From NCBI GenBank assembly GCA_022457065.1, contig JAJGBQ010000002.1, positions 744,001 to 808,000 of the forward strand: a stretch of DNA of 64,000 nucleotides, given 5' to 3'. This DNA comes from Curvularia sp. ZM96. Its lineage: Eukaryota > Ascomycota > Dothideomycetes > Pleosporales > Pleosporaceae. The position numbers were made by a program, and so were the translations under genes. Position 1 is the first letter of the stretch, and every line of letters begins with the position of its first letter. The notes under the pieces are model-generated. The model ran no database searches and was not told the DNA's origin. It saw only the letters and a program-made list of their open reading frames with translations. Below, in pieces: positions 1 through 10,768 of the stretch.

Positions 1-421
1 CCGTTTAACCATTTTTTGAGAAGCTTCTCCACCATCCTGGGTTGCAAATGACGTCACTTCCCGGAACCGAAGGCACGACTGTGGATACATCTCACCCTGG
101 AGCCTACAGCCTGGCACCATTAAAGTTTCCCACTCTGTTGTTTAAGAGACGAGCCATCGCTAATGAAGAAGTTTAGAGAGATGTAAATTTCGAAAATGGC
201 ATCATGTATGTAGATTTTGGCAAGCAAGTGGATAGCACATTCAGAAAATGTCTAACAAGTAACAAGATTTCACTTCTACAAAAACAAGCGGCAAAACCAC
301 GTATCCCATTCCAGATAGCCTCAAGAACTATGACATCTTACAAATCCTGCACAACCATTCAGTATTATCCCAAATACTCTGGCCACACTCATCTGCCACG
401 GTCCGCACGCAGCCAAGTTCT
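1..421. other. Left edge, no supported gene
   Basis: Nothing convincing codes here. A 12-bp perfect palindrome containing AGAAGCTTCT lies at 18-29 and resembles a heat-shock element (nGAAnnTTCn). This may be the promoter or 5' part of the small reading frame that follows. Confidence 0.4.
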
Positions 422-886
422 ATGTCGAACTTGTCAAATTTTATTGTCGAGCAAGGCGGATCAGAATTCAAAGCATCGGTGTGTAACCAGCCAGACGGGG
501 TGATATGCACCGAAGAACTGCCACTCGGAGTCAAGGCTACAGTTATTTATGTGATAGCTAGTCGTAATCAACTTGCCGACGAGCAGGACGCGCATAGCGA
601 AAAGGCCGAAGCCGTATCGACTTCAAGCTTGGTCAACGTGTCAACCCTTCCGATAGACCACCAACTCTATCTGGTCGAAGAGAGATCCGCAACTGCCCTC
701 AAGCCGCTCACCTCTTGGATAAAAATGAAGCAAGATAAGCCTATCCCAAAAACAGAAAATCTAGTAAAGGTGTTGGAGCAGTTGGGAGAACCTCAGAAAG
801 ATCTTGTGTCTGCATTGTCGGAGTTGAACCGCATCGCAACACATGTAAATACAGATATTTCGCTAGAAAAAGCAAAGAATGAATAG
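422..886 (+). CDS. Small hypothetical protein (154 aa), possibly partial
   Basis: This is an open frame of 154 codons with no family I recognise. The product is acidic to neutral, lacks a signal peptide or membrane segment, and has a C-terminal half rich in Leu, Glu and Lys that could form a helix (about residues 105-150). The start at 422 is simply the first ATG of the frame; the upstream 200 bases could hold another exon. No homologous motif supports it, so it may be a real orphan gene, the last exon of a longer gene, or chance. It lies about 640 bases upstream of the membrane-protein gene on the same strand. Confidence 0.3.
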   Translation: MSNLSNFIVEQGGSEFKASVCNQPDGVICTEELPLGVKATVIYVIASRNQLADEQDAHSEKAEAVSTSSLVNVSTLPIDHQLYLVEERSATALKPLTSWIKMKQDKPIPKTENLVKVLEQLGEPQKDLVSALSELNRIATHVNTDISLEKAKNE

Positions 887-1526
887 AAAAGGAAGCCACT
901 TCGGCCTAGCGTTGCAAGCGGATCACTTTTGATTGTACGAAGACGATTAGTCGCGGGCTTAGCTCCCTTTCACTTAATCGCTCACCAGGGTGATTGAAAC
1001 ATTGATGTGAACATGCAGTCTTCCTTTGCAGCTATTCACCCTTTTGGACCAAAATACTCAATACACTTCCGAGTTCAGAGAAGGATTCAAACTGTTTGGC
1101 ACTAGTCAAAGCTCATGTAAGAGCTGCATGTGACGACCAGGTAGTAGGGGTACTAAGGGAAATACAAATGGCACCTCACGAAGAAAAATGGGACTAGGCT
1201 CCTAAGGATTGGATACCCTCATCCTTCGGCATATTTAGGGCTTGTAGAGTATGGTAAGCTTGTATACTCAACTTGAGTCTTCCCGAAAGTGGCTATTAGG
1301 CAACCAAGGCAGGTATCAAACTCTTTGTCACCATTGCCGACGTAGCAGACGCTAACAAACTCTGTGAAGCTAATCACAGTTGTATATATGTATAAAGCCC
1401 AGGAATGTAGGAGTTCCATACCGCCATCCTCGCAACCTTTCTCCTCACCTCTCTTCGACAGACGTTTACGCAATCTATTCCTCCGCACTATACGCTTAGT
1501 CCTTTCATGAAGAAACTTGTTGCACA
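887..1526. other. Intergenic, probable promoter of the 1527 gene
   Basis: No open frame with family support and no recognisable repeat. TATA-like tatatatgta occurs at about 1383-1392, some 140 bases before the ATG at 1527, which would fit a promoter for that gene. Confidence 0.35.
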
Positions 1527-2603
1527 ATGCAAAAGCAACATGAAGCCGATGGCTGCACACAAGAGCAGTTGTTCGAGGACGGTCAGACCAAATCGACATG
1601 GAGTTTCCTCCACCACAACAACCGCCGCCTAAAGCAAGCCATGAGAATCATGATCTTTCTGATAGTGGTCATGGGCATTACACTGGTCGCATTCATCCAT
1701 CTCACCATTCAGATCGGCAAGGAACGCGACCTGGTCCTCCATCTGGAGCAACAGATTGACCACTACCAGCACCACGGCAACGCCGTCACAAAGAGGGCCT
1801 TGCCCTGGTTCCTCGGTGCCGCATTCTGGACGGCAAATCAAATTTTTGCACTCTATGGATTGGCCTCCAGCTGCCAATCTTTTACCGAAAGTGCCGGCAA
1901 CGCAGCGCTCTGCATCTGGGGCGCCATGTCCACAGCAGCCACCTTCATTGGTGCAGCTAAACATGGTGCTTCAACAGTCAAGATTATTCACGACAGGCTC
2001 GCCCAAAACGGTGTTTCCATCGGCTGGAAACGTAATGAAATTGTCTTGGATGCAGAAGCCGAGCTGAGCGAGTTGTTCAAGTTACCTCTTTCCCTCGATG
2101 GTTTCATCCCGCATCATCATCCAAAGATCGGCCGCATGAAGTTGGCTAGTGGTACCATGTGGCCTGTGTTTCACATGTACAATCACCATAACACAAGCAT
2201 GCACTTCACCATGACTGCATTTGAGGAGGATCATGCCGTCATGTCTATTGGTTTTGGCCACAAGAGCGACCCGAGTACCATTGGCAAACGCGAAACATAT
2301 AAGGACGAGTATTTCACTAACGGTGGAATCGACTTTACAGACTGCTTCAACGATTCACAGGACACGTATCTGCTGAACACGGACTCGGACTACCAGCAGA
2401 TGGATAGGGACATTCAGTGTTACTACCAGGACCTAGCGAATACTTGGGGTGCAGAGATACAAATCTATGATCAGAATGCCAGAACTACTATTGGCTCTGG
2501 CTCTATTGCGGCTTTCAGAGGTAGTGATCACGCGAGTAGCATCAGCGTTATGCCTGGGTGTCCTGCTGGAATTTTGCCATCTGACCAATGCCGAGTTGCT
2601 TGA
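1527..2603 (+). CDS. Signal-anchored orphan protein with a dibasic processing site (358 aa)
   Basis: An uninterrupted 358-residue frame. Residues 1-39 are hydrophilic, and residues 40-63 form one strong hydrophobic segment (IMIFLIVVMGITLVAFIHLT), so a type II membrane or signal-anchored protein is likely. A Lys-Arg pair at 89-90 sits just before a second hydrophobic region, about 91-150, rich in Ala, Gly, Trp and Phe. This is the arrangement expected if a Kex2-like protease cut in the secretory pathway. The C-terminal 200 residues are polar with several Cys (DCFND, QCYYQDL, GCPAG, DQCRVA). I do not recognise the family. The arrangement (anchor, dibasic site, hydrophobic hairpin, Cys-containing tail) resembles processed secreted fungal proteins, but that is inference. 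No intron is needed. It stands alone at the edge of a repeat-rich stretch. Confidence 0.6.
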   Translation: MQKQHEADGCTQEQLFEDGQTKSTWSFLHHNNRRLKQAMRIMIFLIVVMGITLVAFIHLTIQIGKERDLVLHLEQQIDHYQHHGNAVTKRALPWFLGAAFWTANQIFALYGLASSCQSFTESAGNAALCIWGAMSTAATFIGAAKHGASTVKIIHDRLAQNGVSIGWKRNEIVLDAEAELSELFKLPLSLDGFIPHHHPKIGRMKLASGTMWPVFHMYNHHNTSMHFTMTAFEEDHAVMSIGFGHKSDPSTIGKRETYKDEYFTNGGIDFTDCFNDSQDTYLLNTDSDYQQMDRDIQCYYQDLANTWGAEIQIYDQNARTTIGSGSIAAFRGSDHASSISVMPGCPAGILPSDQCRVA

Positions 2604-3920
2604 TCCTTTTCACTGAGGTACGAGATGCTACGGGCAGGGTTTTGCATTGATTTAGGGACTCTAGATAGTATGAATTGAATATGAGGACTACACATATTTG
2701 TAAAAGATAAACACGCACCTCAACCATGTGCCCAGAGTTTAGTATTAAGATAGCGCATATCAAGATAGCACATAAACCTTCACTAGGCTATCAAGAGCGA
2801 AGTCCATCTGTTGCTGAGATATTAGAGTGCTCCGAATGTGGGCATCCCATAACGAATTGTGAAATTGAAATAGCGAAAGCTATAGCCTTTTCACTCAACG
2901 ACGCGAGGGTTGTTGAATTACAAGGCCGAAGAAAAGTAACATAATTTGAAAACGGGTTGCATGGCCATTTTAGCTCCGGTTGATCATCTACTTTGCATTT
3001 GGCGGAGAATAGATAGCCCCAATGTAGTAAAGTTATGGGTATGAGAATGAGGATCTGCGTGAGATGGGATGTTATTAGGTTCATGAAGATGGGAGGCTGG
3101 TAGGTTGCGTAGGGATCTGATTACTGCAGGTTCTTCGTTGGCTGCCATTATGTGATTGTCTGGAATCAGCCTGGGAAGAGACGGTGCGTTTGCGCACTGC
3201 CAAGTTGCTAAGCCAAACAAACTTTCAACGTTCCCCGGATTGACAAAATGACAAGAGCACTGCACGTGCACAACCAGGAATCCTTCCAACATAGGACTTT
3301 GTCTTACGGGTTACTTAGACCATTTGCACATAACTTGCTACGGCCTAATCCTGAGTCAGTCTAGAAGTGTATCACCCACCCCATATCCACCCCACTTCCA
3401 CCCCACTTCTCTGCTTAAATCTTCTGCAGTCTAGTCTCCTCCTTCTACGCCCATCGCGATCAAGTTATTTCAGCATCACTTATCAAACAATAACGACATC
3501 TGGTCTCCAACGGCCTCTGAACCGATCCGTTCACATCCCTTGTCAAAGACCGAGACTTCACGGCTTCAAATACCTCTCACGAGGCTGTGTAAACCTATAA
3601 AGAGCTTAATGAACAGCCGTTGCCTATCGCACCACAACCTCGAAAGGATATCACCACATCACAAACAGTCTTATCAATCCTGATGTCATTGAAGCTCTGT
3701 GAGGCAAAAATGATCCTACTCTTAACACAGGGCTTGTATAAAGTGATAACTAATACTGCAAGGTACTATTAAATTTAGATCGCAACAATCAAGTATAGAG
3801 CACTGCCTTTCCTGTTCTCTCTCAGACAATTGAAAAAAAGAAAGAATATCGCCTGAATTGACGCAGGATGCGTGTACCTCATGGCGACGAAACTCTCAAT
3901 GCGAGGCTAAAAAAGGAAAG
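2604..3920. other. Gene-poor accessory spacer
   Basis: Only short chance frames are visible. Pyrimidine-rich runs at about 3365-3440 give a spurious Pro/Ser/Leu-rich frame. No transposon protein or terminal repeats were recognised. Confidence 0.5.
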
Positions 3921-4002
3921 CTCTCCAGCGGGGAATTGAACCCCAGTCTCCCGCGCATTGTCACATGACAAGCGGAAATACTGACCACTACGTCACTGCG
4001 TC
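3921..4002 (-). pseudogene. tRNA-Asp(GUC)-like pseudogene with intron
   Basis: On the minus strand the T arm, variable region, anticodon arm and 3' acceptor strand match a fungal tRNA-Asp. The anticodon loop reads CTTGTCA, followed by a 10-nt insertion at the canonical intron position (37/38). The insertion carries TGACA, complementary to the anticodon, so TTGTCA/TGACAA forms the usual pre-tRNA hairpin. The 5' acceptor strand (GACGCAG) pairs with the 3' strand (CTGGAGA) at only three of seven positions and the D stem has a mismatch, so the gene looks dead. Compare the intact copy at 19699-19780. Confidence 0.75.
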
Positions 4003-4212
4003 GTCTGCCATCATGTTTGTTAAATTTTCCGTTCTGGGTAAAAGCAACCTGATATCAGGTACCCGTTTTCGGGTCTATTAGTCTTATAATATCAGCTGAT
4101 ATTTCACCTACTGGTGTGTTGGGTTCCTCAGCGTGTTAGTGGCGCTTATTGCCTCAAAGCAGCATTGCAGCGTTTGATCATCAACACTGACTGGTTTTGT
4201 GCCATTATATGG
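4003..4212. repeat. Interspersed repeat, copy A, abutting a tRNA-Asp pseudogene
   Basis: The sequence directly beyond the tRNA 5' end is recognisably the same as at 10769-11055 and about 16319-16600. Shared blocks are the GTTAAATTTTCCGTTCT segment (4019-4035 here) and a later block around cagcattgcagcgttt (about 4162-4177), followed by a gccattatatgg-like block. The copies are diverged, mostly by transitions. Family unknown; no terminal repeat or coding capacity was seen. Confidence 0.65.
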
Positions 4213-5286
4213 TTTGCGATACCACCTTGCTATCGTAGGATTCGCCATGTGTTCTTCTGAGCATTTGATTGTAAACTACGTTACAGTCATGATTAGCAAC
4301 GAAGCGAAAGTACAACAGTCGATAAGGTCGCTGGTTATCGGTATGGCGAAGGTGATGCTCGTGCAGCACACGGAGGCTGCTGCAGATAAGGGCAAGCGAA
4401 AAGGCGTGATCGTAATTCCTGGGCGTCGGTGCGACAGGTAGAAGGCGATGCCAAAGACAACATCGATGTACAAGAGGTGGACTATTCGATGCCTTTACCA
4501 AAGGATGAGAGGGCAAGCAGCAACGACTAAGAGCCAGAACTATGGAGAGCAAATGTAGTGCAGATGTATTAGGGAGTGAGGCAACGTGTTTTGAGCCTGC
4601 AAGCCTTGATCAACGGATCGATAAGCAGAATCCTGACTCATTAATGTGATTGGATGAGCGTGCCCCATTCCGCCCCTCGAATATCAAAAAAGACATCGCA
4701 AGCCAACCAATGCTGCGAATCGCTTCGTTTGTCGCGTTAAATGATCGCATAAGAAAAAATCCGCTCCCTTTACCAAGGAATTGCTAATTAGCCGGGTCTG
4801 CCTCCTTCTGGGCGATTACCCAGTGAGGCTGACCAACAATCAACGTATGTAGATGGTTGATCTGTACAGACTGCTCAGCCACTATGTAGTGACGTGGCAT
4901 TACGGTAAGATGCTATGCTACTGTACCTGCTGGCGACGAAGTTCATCCACATACAGTAGCATATCATCTCATACATACTTCAATATGGGCAGGGATAGTC
5001 CTGTGCTTGTGTAGGGTTTTTCGCATAACATCGCTGCTCCTTGCCGCGCTCTTGCAGATCATAGCGATGTCTCCTGCTCTACCCTCCACTCGCGTGCATA
5101 GCTGCAGCTACTACTCCGTAAACAGCCATGAAGCTAGCACAACTAGCCGAGCTAAAATGTGGCACACAGCCACCGCTTGACCGGGAGTATAATATCAGCT
5201 GCAGACCCCACCAGCACAGTCCTTGCTGCTTCGACAGCTCATCTCTCAAACTCCTGCGACCGTCTGCCACCAATCTACCTAAATCG
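4213..5286. other. Spacer upstream of the HET-NACHT-WD40 gene
   Basis: Short frames on both strands have no family support. An ATG at 5128 is in frame with the receptor, but the 53 residues it would add are unlike the start of HET proteins. The stretch 5128-5286 is treated as 5' leader. Confidence 0.5.
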
Positions 5287-8200
5287 ATGCGTCTTCTCAC
5301 ATTCAACAAAGACGATACGATCGCTATAGAGAGCTTCGACGATGAGCGAACACCTCCTTATGCGATATTGTCTCATACATGGGGGGCAAACAACGAAGAA
5401 GTGACGTTCGAAGAAATCATCAAGGGTGGTGGTCAGGCCAAGGCGGGCTACGAGAAGATCCGTTTTTGCGGCGCACAAGCACGACGTGATGGCCTGCAGT
5501 ATTTTTGGGTCGACACATGTTGCATAAACAAAACGAAGGAGACTGAACTTGCTTTAAGCATCCGATCAATGTTCAGGTGGTATCGCAACGCAGCGCGATG
5601 TTACGTTTACTTGTCAGACGTAACAAGCCTCACTTCGACTATCAAGAAAGAGCATCACAACTTCGGATGGCTGGCCTGGATACAGTGGTCGTCCATTTTC
5701 TACGACATATTCTGTTGGTGTTTCAACATGATCGTGCAACTCCTCGTCATGCATGGTCTTTATCTTTTCCCCAAACAATACCATATGCCGCATGATTATC
5801 AAGAACGTCAACCAGAATTTCAAGACAGCAGATGGTTCACGCGAGGTTGGACATTGCAGGAGCTTCTTGCGCCATCTAAAGTGGAGTTTTTCACAAGAGA
5901 GGGAATTAAGATTGGGGATAAGCTGTCACTAATCTCGGAATTGTCTGAAGTCACGGGCATCCCCCAATCAGCCTTGCAAGGTACCCCATTGTCTAAGTTT
6001 ACTGCCCAGGAGCGCATACAGTGGGGCGATCATCGAAAAACAACGAAACCGGTGGACCACGCGTACTCTCTTATGGGCATTCTCGGCGTCAGCCTGTCTC
6101 CAATTGAAGGAGAAAGTCGAGCAGAAGCGATGAGACGAGTTCAACATGAAATAGACAAACAAAACAAGTGCATTCAGGACCTGCAATCTACTAATCCGTG
6201 CAATGACAAGATACGTATTGAGGCAACTAAGGGTGGTCTACTAGTTGACTCATACCATTGGGTCCTCGACAATAGCATTTTTCGGCAGTGGCAGCAAGAC
6301 CCTAGCAGTCGACTACTCTGGATAAAGGGCGATCCGGGCAAAGGCAAGACGATGTTGCTGTGCGGCGTAATCGACGAGATACAGAAGACTATAAGACACA
6401 ATGACACGATTGCGTACTTCTTCTGCCAAGCGACCGACTCGCGCATTAACAATGCCGTGGCAGTACTGCGAGGGTTACTATATATGCTTGTAGTTCAGCA
6501 GCCACTACTAGCACCACATATCGAAAAGCAACATACGCATGCAGGCAAAAGACTATTCGAGGATGCAAACGCATGGGTGGCGCTTAGAGATATCTTCACA
6601 GACATTCTCCAGGATCCAAGCCTAAGCAGGACATATCTTGTCGTTGATGCGCTGGACGAGTGCATTGCAGACCAACCAAAGTTGCTGGATTTTATAGCTA
6701 AACAGTCATCGGCATCCTCGCGCATCAAGTGGATTGTTTCTAGCCGCAACTTGCCTAATATTGAGGCACAGCTAAAGGTCGCAAGACACAAAGTCGAGCT
6801 GAGTCTTGAGCTAAATGCTAATTCGATATCTCAAGCAGTCAGCGCCTTCATCAAGCAAAAAGTGAGAAACTTAGCTACAGAAAAGCATTATAAACTCGAG
6901 TTACAGTCAGAAGTGCTTCAATATCTAATTTCAAACGCTAACGAGACTTTTCTGTGGGTGGCATTAGTTTGTCAGAACCTCGAGAAGATTCCTAAAAGAC
7001 ATGTACTGAGAAGGCTTACACAATTCCCACCTGGCCTAGATGCTCTTTATAAGAGGATGATGGACCAAATCATTGGATCAGAGGATGCTGAAACTTGTCT
7101 ACAAGTTCTTGCATTAGTTGCGGTTTCGTATCGACCTATAACCATCCTCGAGCTGGTCGCTTTAGCTGAGCAAGTTCAAAAAGATGCCGACGATGTGGAA
7201 GAGATTGTCGCTCTATGTGGATCTTTTCTTACATTGCGAGAAGACATAGTTTACTTCGTGCATCAATCAGCCAAGGACTTCCTGCTCACTGAAGCAGCCT
7301 TTCAGATCTTTCCAGACGGAGCAGAAGCTATCCATTATTCGACCTTCCTGAAGTCTATTGAAGTTTTATCCAGTACACTGCACAGAGATATGTATGATCT
7401 CAAAGCACCAGGAATCGCTAGCGAGGATATCAGCCTACCTGCTCATGACCCTTTAGCATCTGTCCGCTACCTATGCACTCATTGGGCCGACCATCTCTGT
7501 AATTCAAGTCCCGACTTATCTGCCAGTAGTGAAGGACAGTTAAAACTCATAGCCGCCATCGATCTTTTCTTCAGGGAGACATATCTGTACTGGATCGAGG
7601 CACTCAGTCTATGCCAGAGCGTAGAACAAGGCATCGCAGCAGTTGCCAAGGTGCTTCAACTGGTGAAGGTATGTCTAAGACCAACAACATATAGCTATCG
7701 ATCTAACAAGGCTAGAATCATCAAAGTCAGAGTAATCTCACCTTGCTTGTTAATGACGCGTGGCGTTTCATCATGCATCACAAGAGTATGATCAAAAGGT
7801 GGCCTCTACAGATTTACACGTCAGGGATCCTGTTCAGCCCGCGAACGAGCATTATCAAAGACACTTTTCAAGACCAAGCACGAGGATTTAATGTCAACAA
7901 AGCTCTAGAACACAGCTGGAGCGCGTGCCTGCAGACGCTCGAGGGCCATGACGGATCCGTCACCTCGGTGGCCCTCTCGTCTGATGGGATGAAGCTAGCA
8001 TCAGCGTCAGATGACAAGACAGTCAAGGTTTGGGACGCGCATAGCGGGGCGTGTTTACAGACGCTTAAGGGGCACAGCAGCTCTATCTTCTCAGTGGCCT
8101 TTTCGCATGATGGGACAAGATTAGCGTCAGCATCATGTGATAGCACAGTTAAGGTCTGGGACATGCATAGTAAGGTGTGCCTACAAACGCTAAAAGGGCA

Positions 8201-9146
8201 TGACGGTTCTGTATTCTCAGTGGCCTTCTCGCCTGACGGGGTGAGGCTGGCGTCAGCGTCAGGCGATAAGATGGTTAAGATCTGGGACGCGTACAGTGGG
8301 GCATGTCTACAGACGCTTAAGGGGCATGATAGCTATATTATCTCAGTAGCTTTCTCGCGCGATGGAACAAGGCTGGCATCAGGCTCAGGCGACAAGACAA
8401 TCAAGATCTGGGATTCGCATACTAAGCAGGATCTACAAACACTTGAGAAACATAGCAGCTATGTTAGCTCATTAGTCTTCTCTCCCGATGGAACAAGACT
8501 GGCGTCAGCGTCTGGTGATAAGACAGTCAAGATCTGGGATGCGCAAAGTGGGGCGTGTCTACAAACGCTCAAAGGGCATAATGGTTCTGTCTTCTCAGTA
8601 GCCTTCTCGAGTAATGGAACAAGACTCGCATCGGCATCAGTTGATAGGACAGTTAGAATATGGGACGCCGCGTATAGTTGGCAGTGTCTACAGATGCTTG
8701 AGGGACATAGCGGCTATGTTATCTCAGTAGCTTTCTCGCGCGATGGAACAAGACTAGCATCAGGCTCAGAAGACAAAACAGTCAAGGTCTGGGACGTGTA
8801 CAGTGGAGAGTGCTTACAGACGATTGAGGGGCACGATGGTCACGTCTTTTCAGTGGCCTTCTCGCTTGACGGAACGCATGTTGTTACCAACAAAGGCAAC
8901 TTCCTTCTCAGTGCCTCTATTATTGGCACCGCCAGCAGCGTATATCTTCACCACGCATACAAAGTGGGCAGAGAGATCAGCTTGAACGACAGCTGGATTA
9001 CATGGAGCGGAGAGAAGGTTCTCTGGATACCTCCAAAGTATCGCGCCGATGCTTCAACTGTCAGGGATAACAAAATTGCAATCGCCACAAAGCCTAACAG
9101 AATTTGGATATGCACTGTTGGCTACAGATCTTCCAAAGAAGCCTAA
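5287..9146 (+). CDS. HET-NACHT-WD40 NOD-like receptor (HNWD family, 1265 aa)
   Basis: Exons 5287-7668 and 7731-9146 (62-nt intron, GTATGT donor, branch-like CTAAC at about 7703, phase 0). The start at Met 5287 gives MRLLTF, typical of HET proteins. Residues about 20-200 are a HET domain (YAILSHTWG, FWVDTCCIN, SRWFTRGWTLQELL). A NACHT NTPase follows, with P-loop GDPGKGKT near 348-355 and Walker B LVVDALDE near 451. The second exon carries seven complete 42-43-residue WD40 repeats plus a decaying eighth, about residues 860-1195. Members such as Podospora het-e, het-d and het-r control heterokaryon incompatibility: the WD40 array recognises a partner, NACHT oligomerises and HET triggers cell death. 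The units are near-identical at DNA level, as expected of a concertedly evolving recognition array. Odd: an extra segment of about 50-60 residues with a hydrophobic stretch splits the HET domain (see findings). Intact, apparently functional. Confidence 0.9.
7926..8870 (+). repeat. Tandem 126-bp WD40-coding repeats
   Basis: Consecutive units begin with CLQTL(K/E)GH and end with D-K-T-V-K-(V/I)-W-D. Most are 42 codons; the sixth has an extra residue or two (DAAYSWQ). Several units share long identical nucleotide runs, for example the fourth and seventh (ISVAFSRDGTRLASGS). The final unit loses the consensus after SVAFSLDGT. Confidence 0.9.
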
Positions 9147-9639
9147 TCTTGTCCTTTTTTCTTACTTTCTTTAAGCTTTGTTTTACGAGGTATGGGGTGC
9201 ACAAGTATATATCTCTTAGGTATTCTCACTAGGAAGACTCAAGAAGATATTATTCGACCGGTGTTATGACATTTTCTTCAAACCAAATAAACAATACTGG
9301 AGCTCGCATCCTTAATTCATACACAGGGGATGATTGTAAGGATCTATTAGCATGCACCCCAGTCTCAGTGCAATGAAACAGCGTCTTCGGCGTATTGCAC
9401 AATACTTTAAATACCTAGGGCCGCTGTATCTGGCATAATACTTTGAAAAATGTTCTCGTCATATCGGCTATAGAAGGTAAACAGGTGAGTATCGTCTAGG
9501 GGTAAGTTGTTGCCGCACAGGTTAGCACTTACCGCTACGTCGGCTATTGCTACATCTTAAAGATGCGTGGTAATAGGAAGCTTATCAACAGCTCTATGGA
9601 TCAACGTTAGGAACAGCTTATTATATCTCTAGAAATGTA
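9147..9639. other. 3' flank of the receptor gene, no gene seen
   Basis: AT-rich sequence with no supported coding. The mRNA 3' end of the receptor gene should lie here; AATAAA occurs at about 9286. Confidence 0.4.
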
Positions 9640-10530
9640 AGTCGATGCCATTCTTGCTCTCGTTGCTGTCGTCGTTGTCGTCGTTGTCATCGTCGAGGTT
9701 GCCTAAGTCGATGCTTCAAAGTTCATCAGAAAGGCATCATAGTTACAGTCAACGTCTTTGTCTTGAGTGTAGCTTTAGAAGCGTTTTCGCGACCGCCTGT
9801 ACTCCTCGATTAAGTAACGTGTTAACCCGCCGCCTATTTTGTTGCAGATGAAGCAATTTTTACTGATATTGCTTCTTGAGCGGCGGCTACTGCCTGCCCA
9901 GCTTGGACGAGGCCTATCCTTGTTGTAGCAGGTTAGACCTACTATCAAATGGACGGCAGGTGTCGTGGCGGCTGTATCGCCGATCTGTAGAGAAGGCTTG
10001 TTCATCTGCGAGCTGCTGGTCTTGAATATACTGCCTGTTCTCGTTACAGCGCATCCATATATCTACAGTGCTGCGGAGGTTGGCAGCTACTCCCTCGAAG
10101 GTCGAAGCAGGTTGTATTAAGACGCTGCTGCAGACTGGTACATCTTGACAGGCGGAGATTAGCTGGCCTGCGAGGCTGCCCTCACTGTTTCTGAAGTTTT
10201 GCACAAAGCCCTGATACGCCCGCTGGAGACGCTCCATAATGACCTTGAAGCATTGCGCTAGGTCCTTGTTTGGGTCTAAGGCGATGGCATCCTTGAGCAT
10301 GACCAATCGCCATTCGTTCAGGAAGAGCTAGCGGTTCTGAGACGTATGGAAATACGATCTCATTCTCTTTACTATTACCTCAAAGGGCAGGTTGTTCTGC
10401 AGGAGGTACTGATAGCAATAGCTCTGAGCTTTGCTACTTTGCATCGTGCTAAAGGCCAGGTGATACGGAGCAAGAATTATACCGATTTTGGCGTAAATAT
10501 CGCATAATATTCCCACCTTGATCAACCAAT
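9640..10530 (-). mobile_element. Degraded Ty1/Copia-type gag remnant
   Basis: Reading the minus strand from about 10525 downward gives gag-like text: SKAQSYCYQYL, then FHTSQNR, an in-frame TAG (10328-10330), LFLNEWR, and DPNKDLAQCFKVIMERLQ. After a frame change there is a zinc-knuckle-like CFICNK followed by IEEYRRSRKRF (9775-9840), then NYDAFLMNFE and an acidic Asp/Asn run near 9660-9700. This order (helical gag core, CCHC knuckle, acidic tail) matches gag of fungal Copia elements. The TAG stands where the family normally has Gln, so CAG changed to TAG. No integrase or reverse transcriptase follows; the element is truncated toward lower coordinates. Confidence 0.7.
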
Positions 10531-10682
10531 CAGCGGTCGAGCCCCCTTGATTCCAACAGCTATGTTATTGGAAAAAAGAAAACTAAATCTGCTCGATTAG
10601 AACATGAGTCAATGCTCAGACACAAGCTCGTTCATAATATATGGGTATCATTAATTAACCATCGAAAAGCAAAAGAATTGAG

Positions 10683-10768
10683 CCCTCCAGCGGGGAATTG
10701 AATCCCGGTCTCCCGCGAGTTGTTGATTACCTGACAAGCGGAAATACTGATCACTTTGTAACTGTGGT
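10683..10768 (-). pseudogene. tRNA-Asp(GUC)-like pseudogene, second copy
   Basis: Same layout as the copy at 3921-4002: 3' acceptor, T arm and 3' anticodon stem (CGCGGGAG) are preserved, and the loop reads CTTGTCA. The insertion at the intron position is 14 nt and has lost the block complementary to the anticodon. The 5' acceptor strand (ACCACAG) pairs with CTGGAGG at four of seven positions. Likely non-functional. Confidence 0.7.

Noticed and set aside
3367..3600. Pro/Ser/Leu-rich 77-codon frame
   Set aside because: A low-complexity translation of a pyrimidine-rich stretch, without motif, homolog or splicing partner.
5128..5286. N-terminal extension of the HET-NACHT-WD40 gene from an upstream in-frame ATG
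   Set aside because: The 53 extra residues are Cys/Pro/Ser-rich leader-like sequence, and HET proteins of this family normally start MRLL, as at 5287.
9775..10306. Two separate small hypothetical genes on the minus strand
   Set aside because: Read together across one stop and one frame change they form a Copia gag, including a zinc-knuckle start, so they are one dead element.
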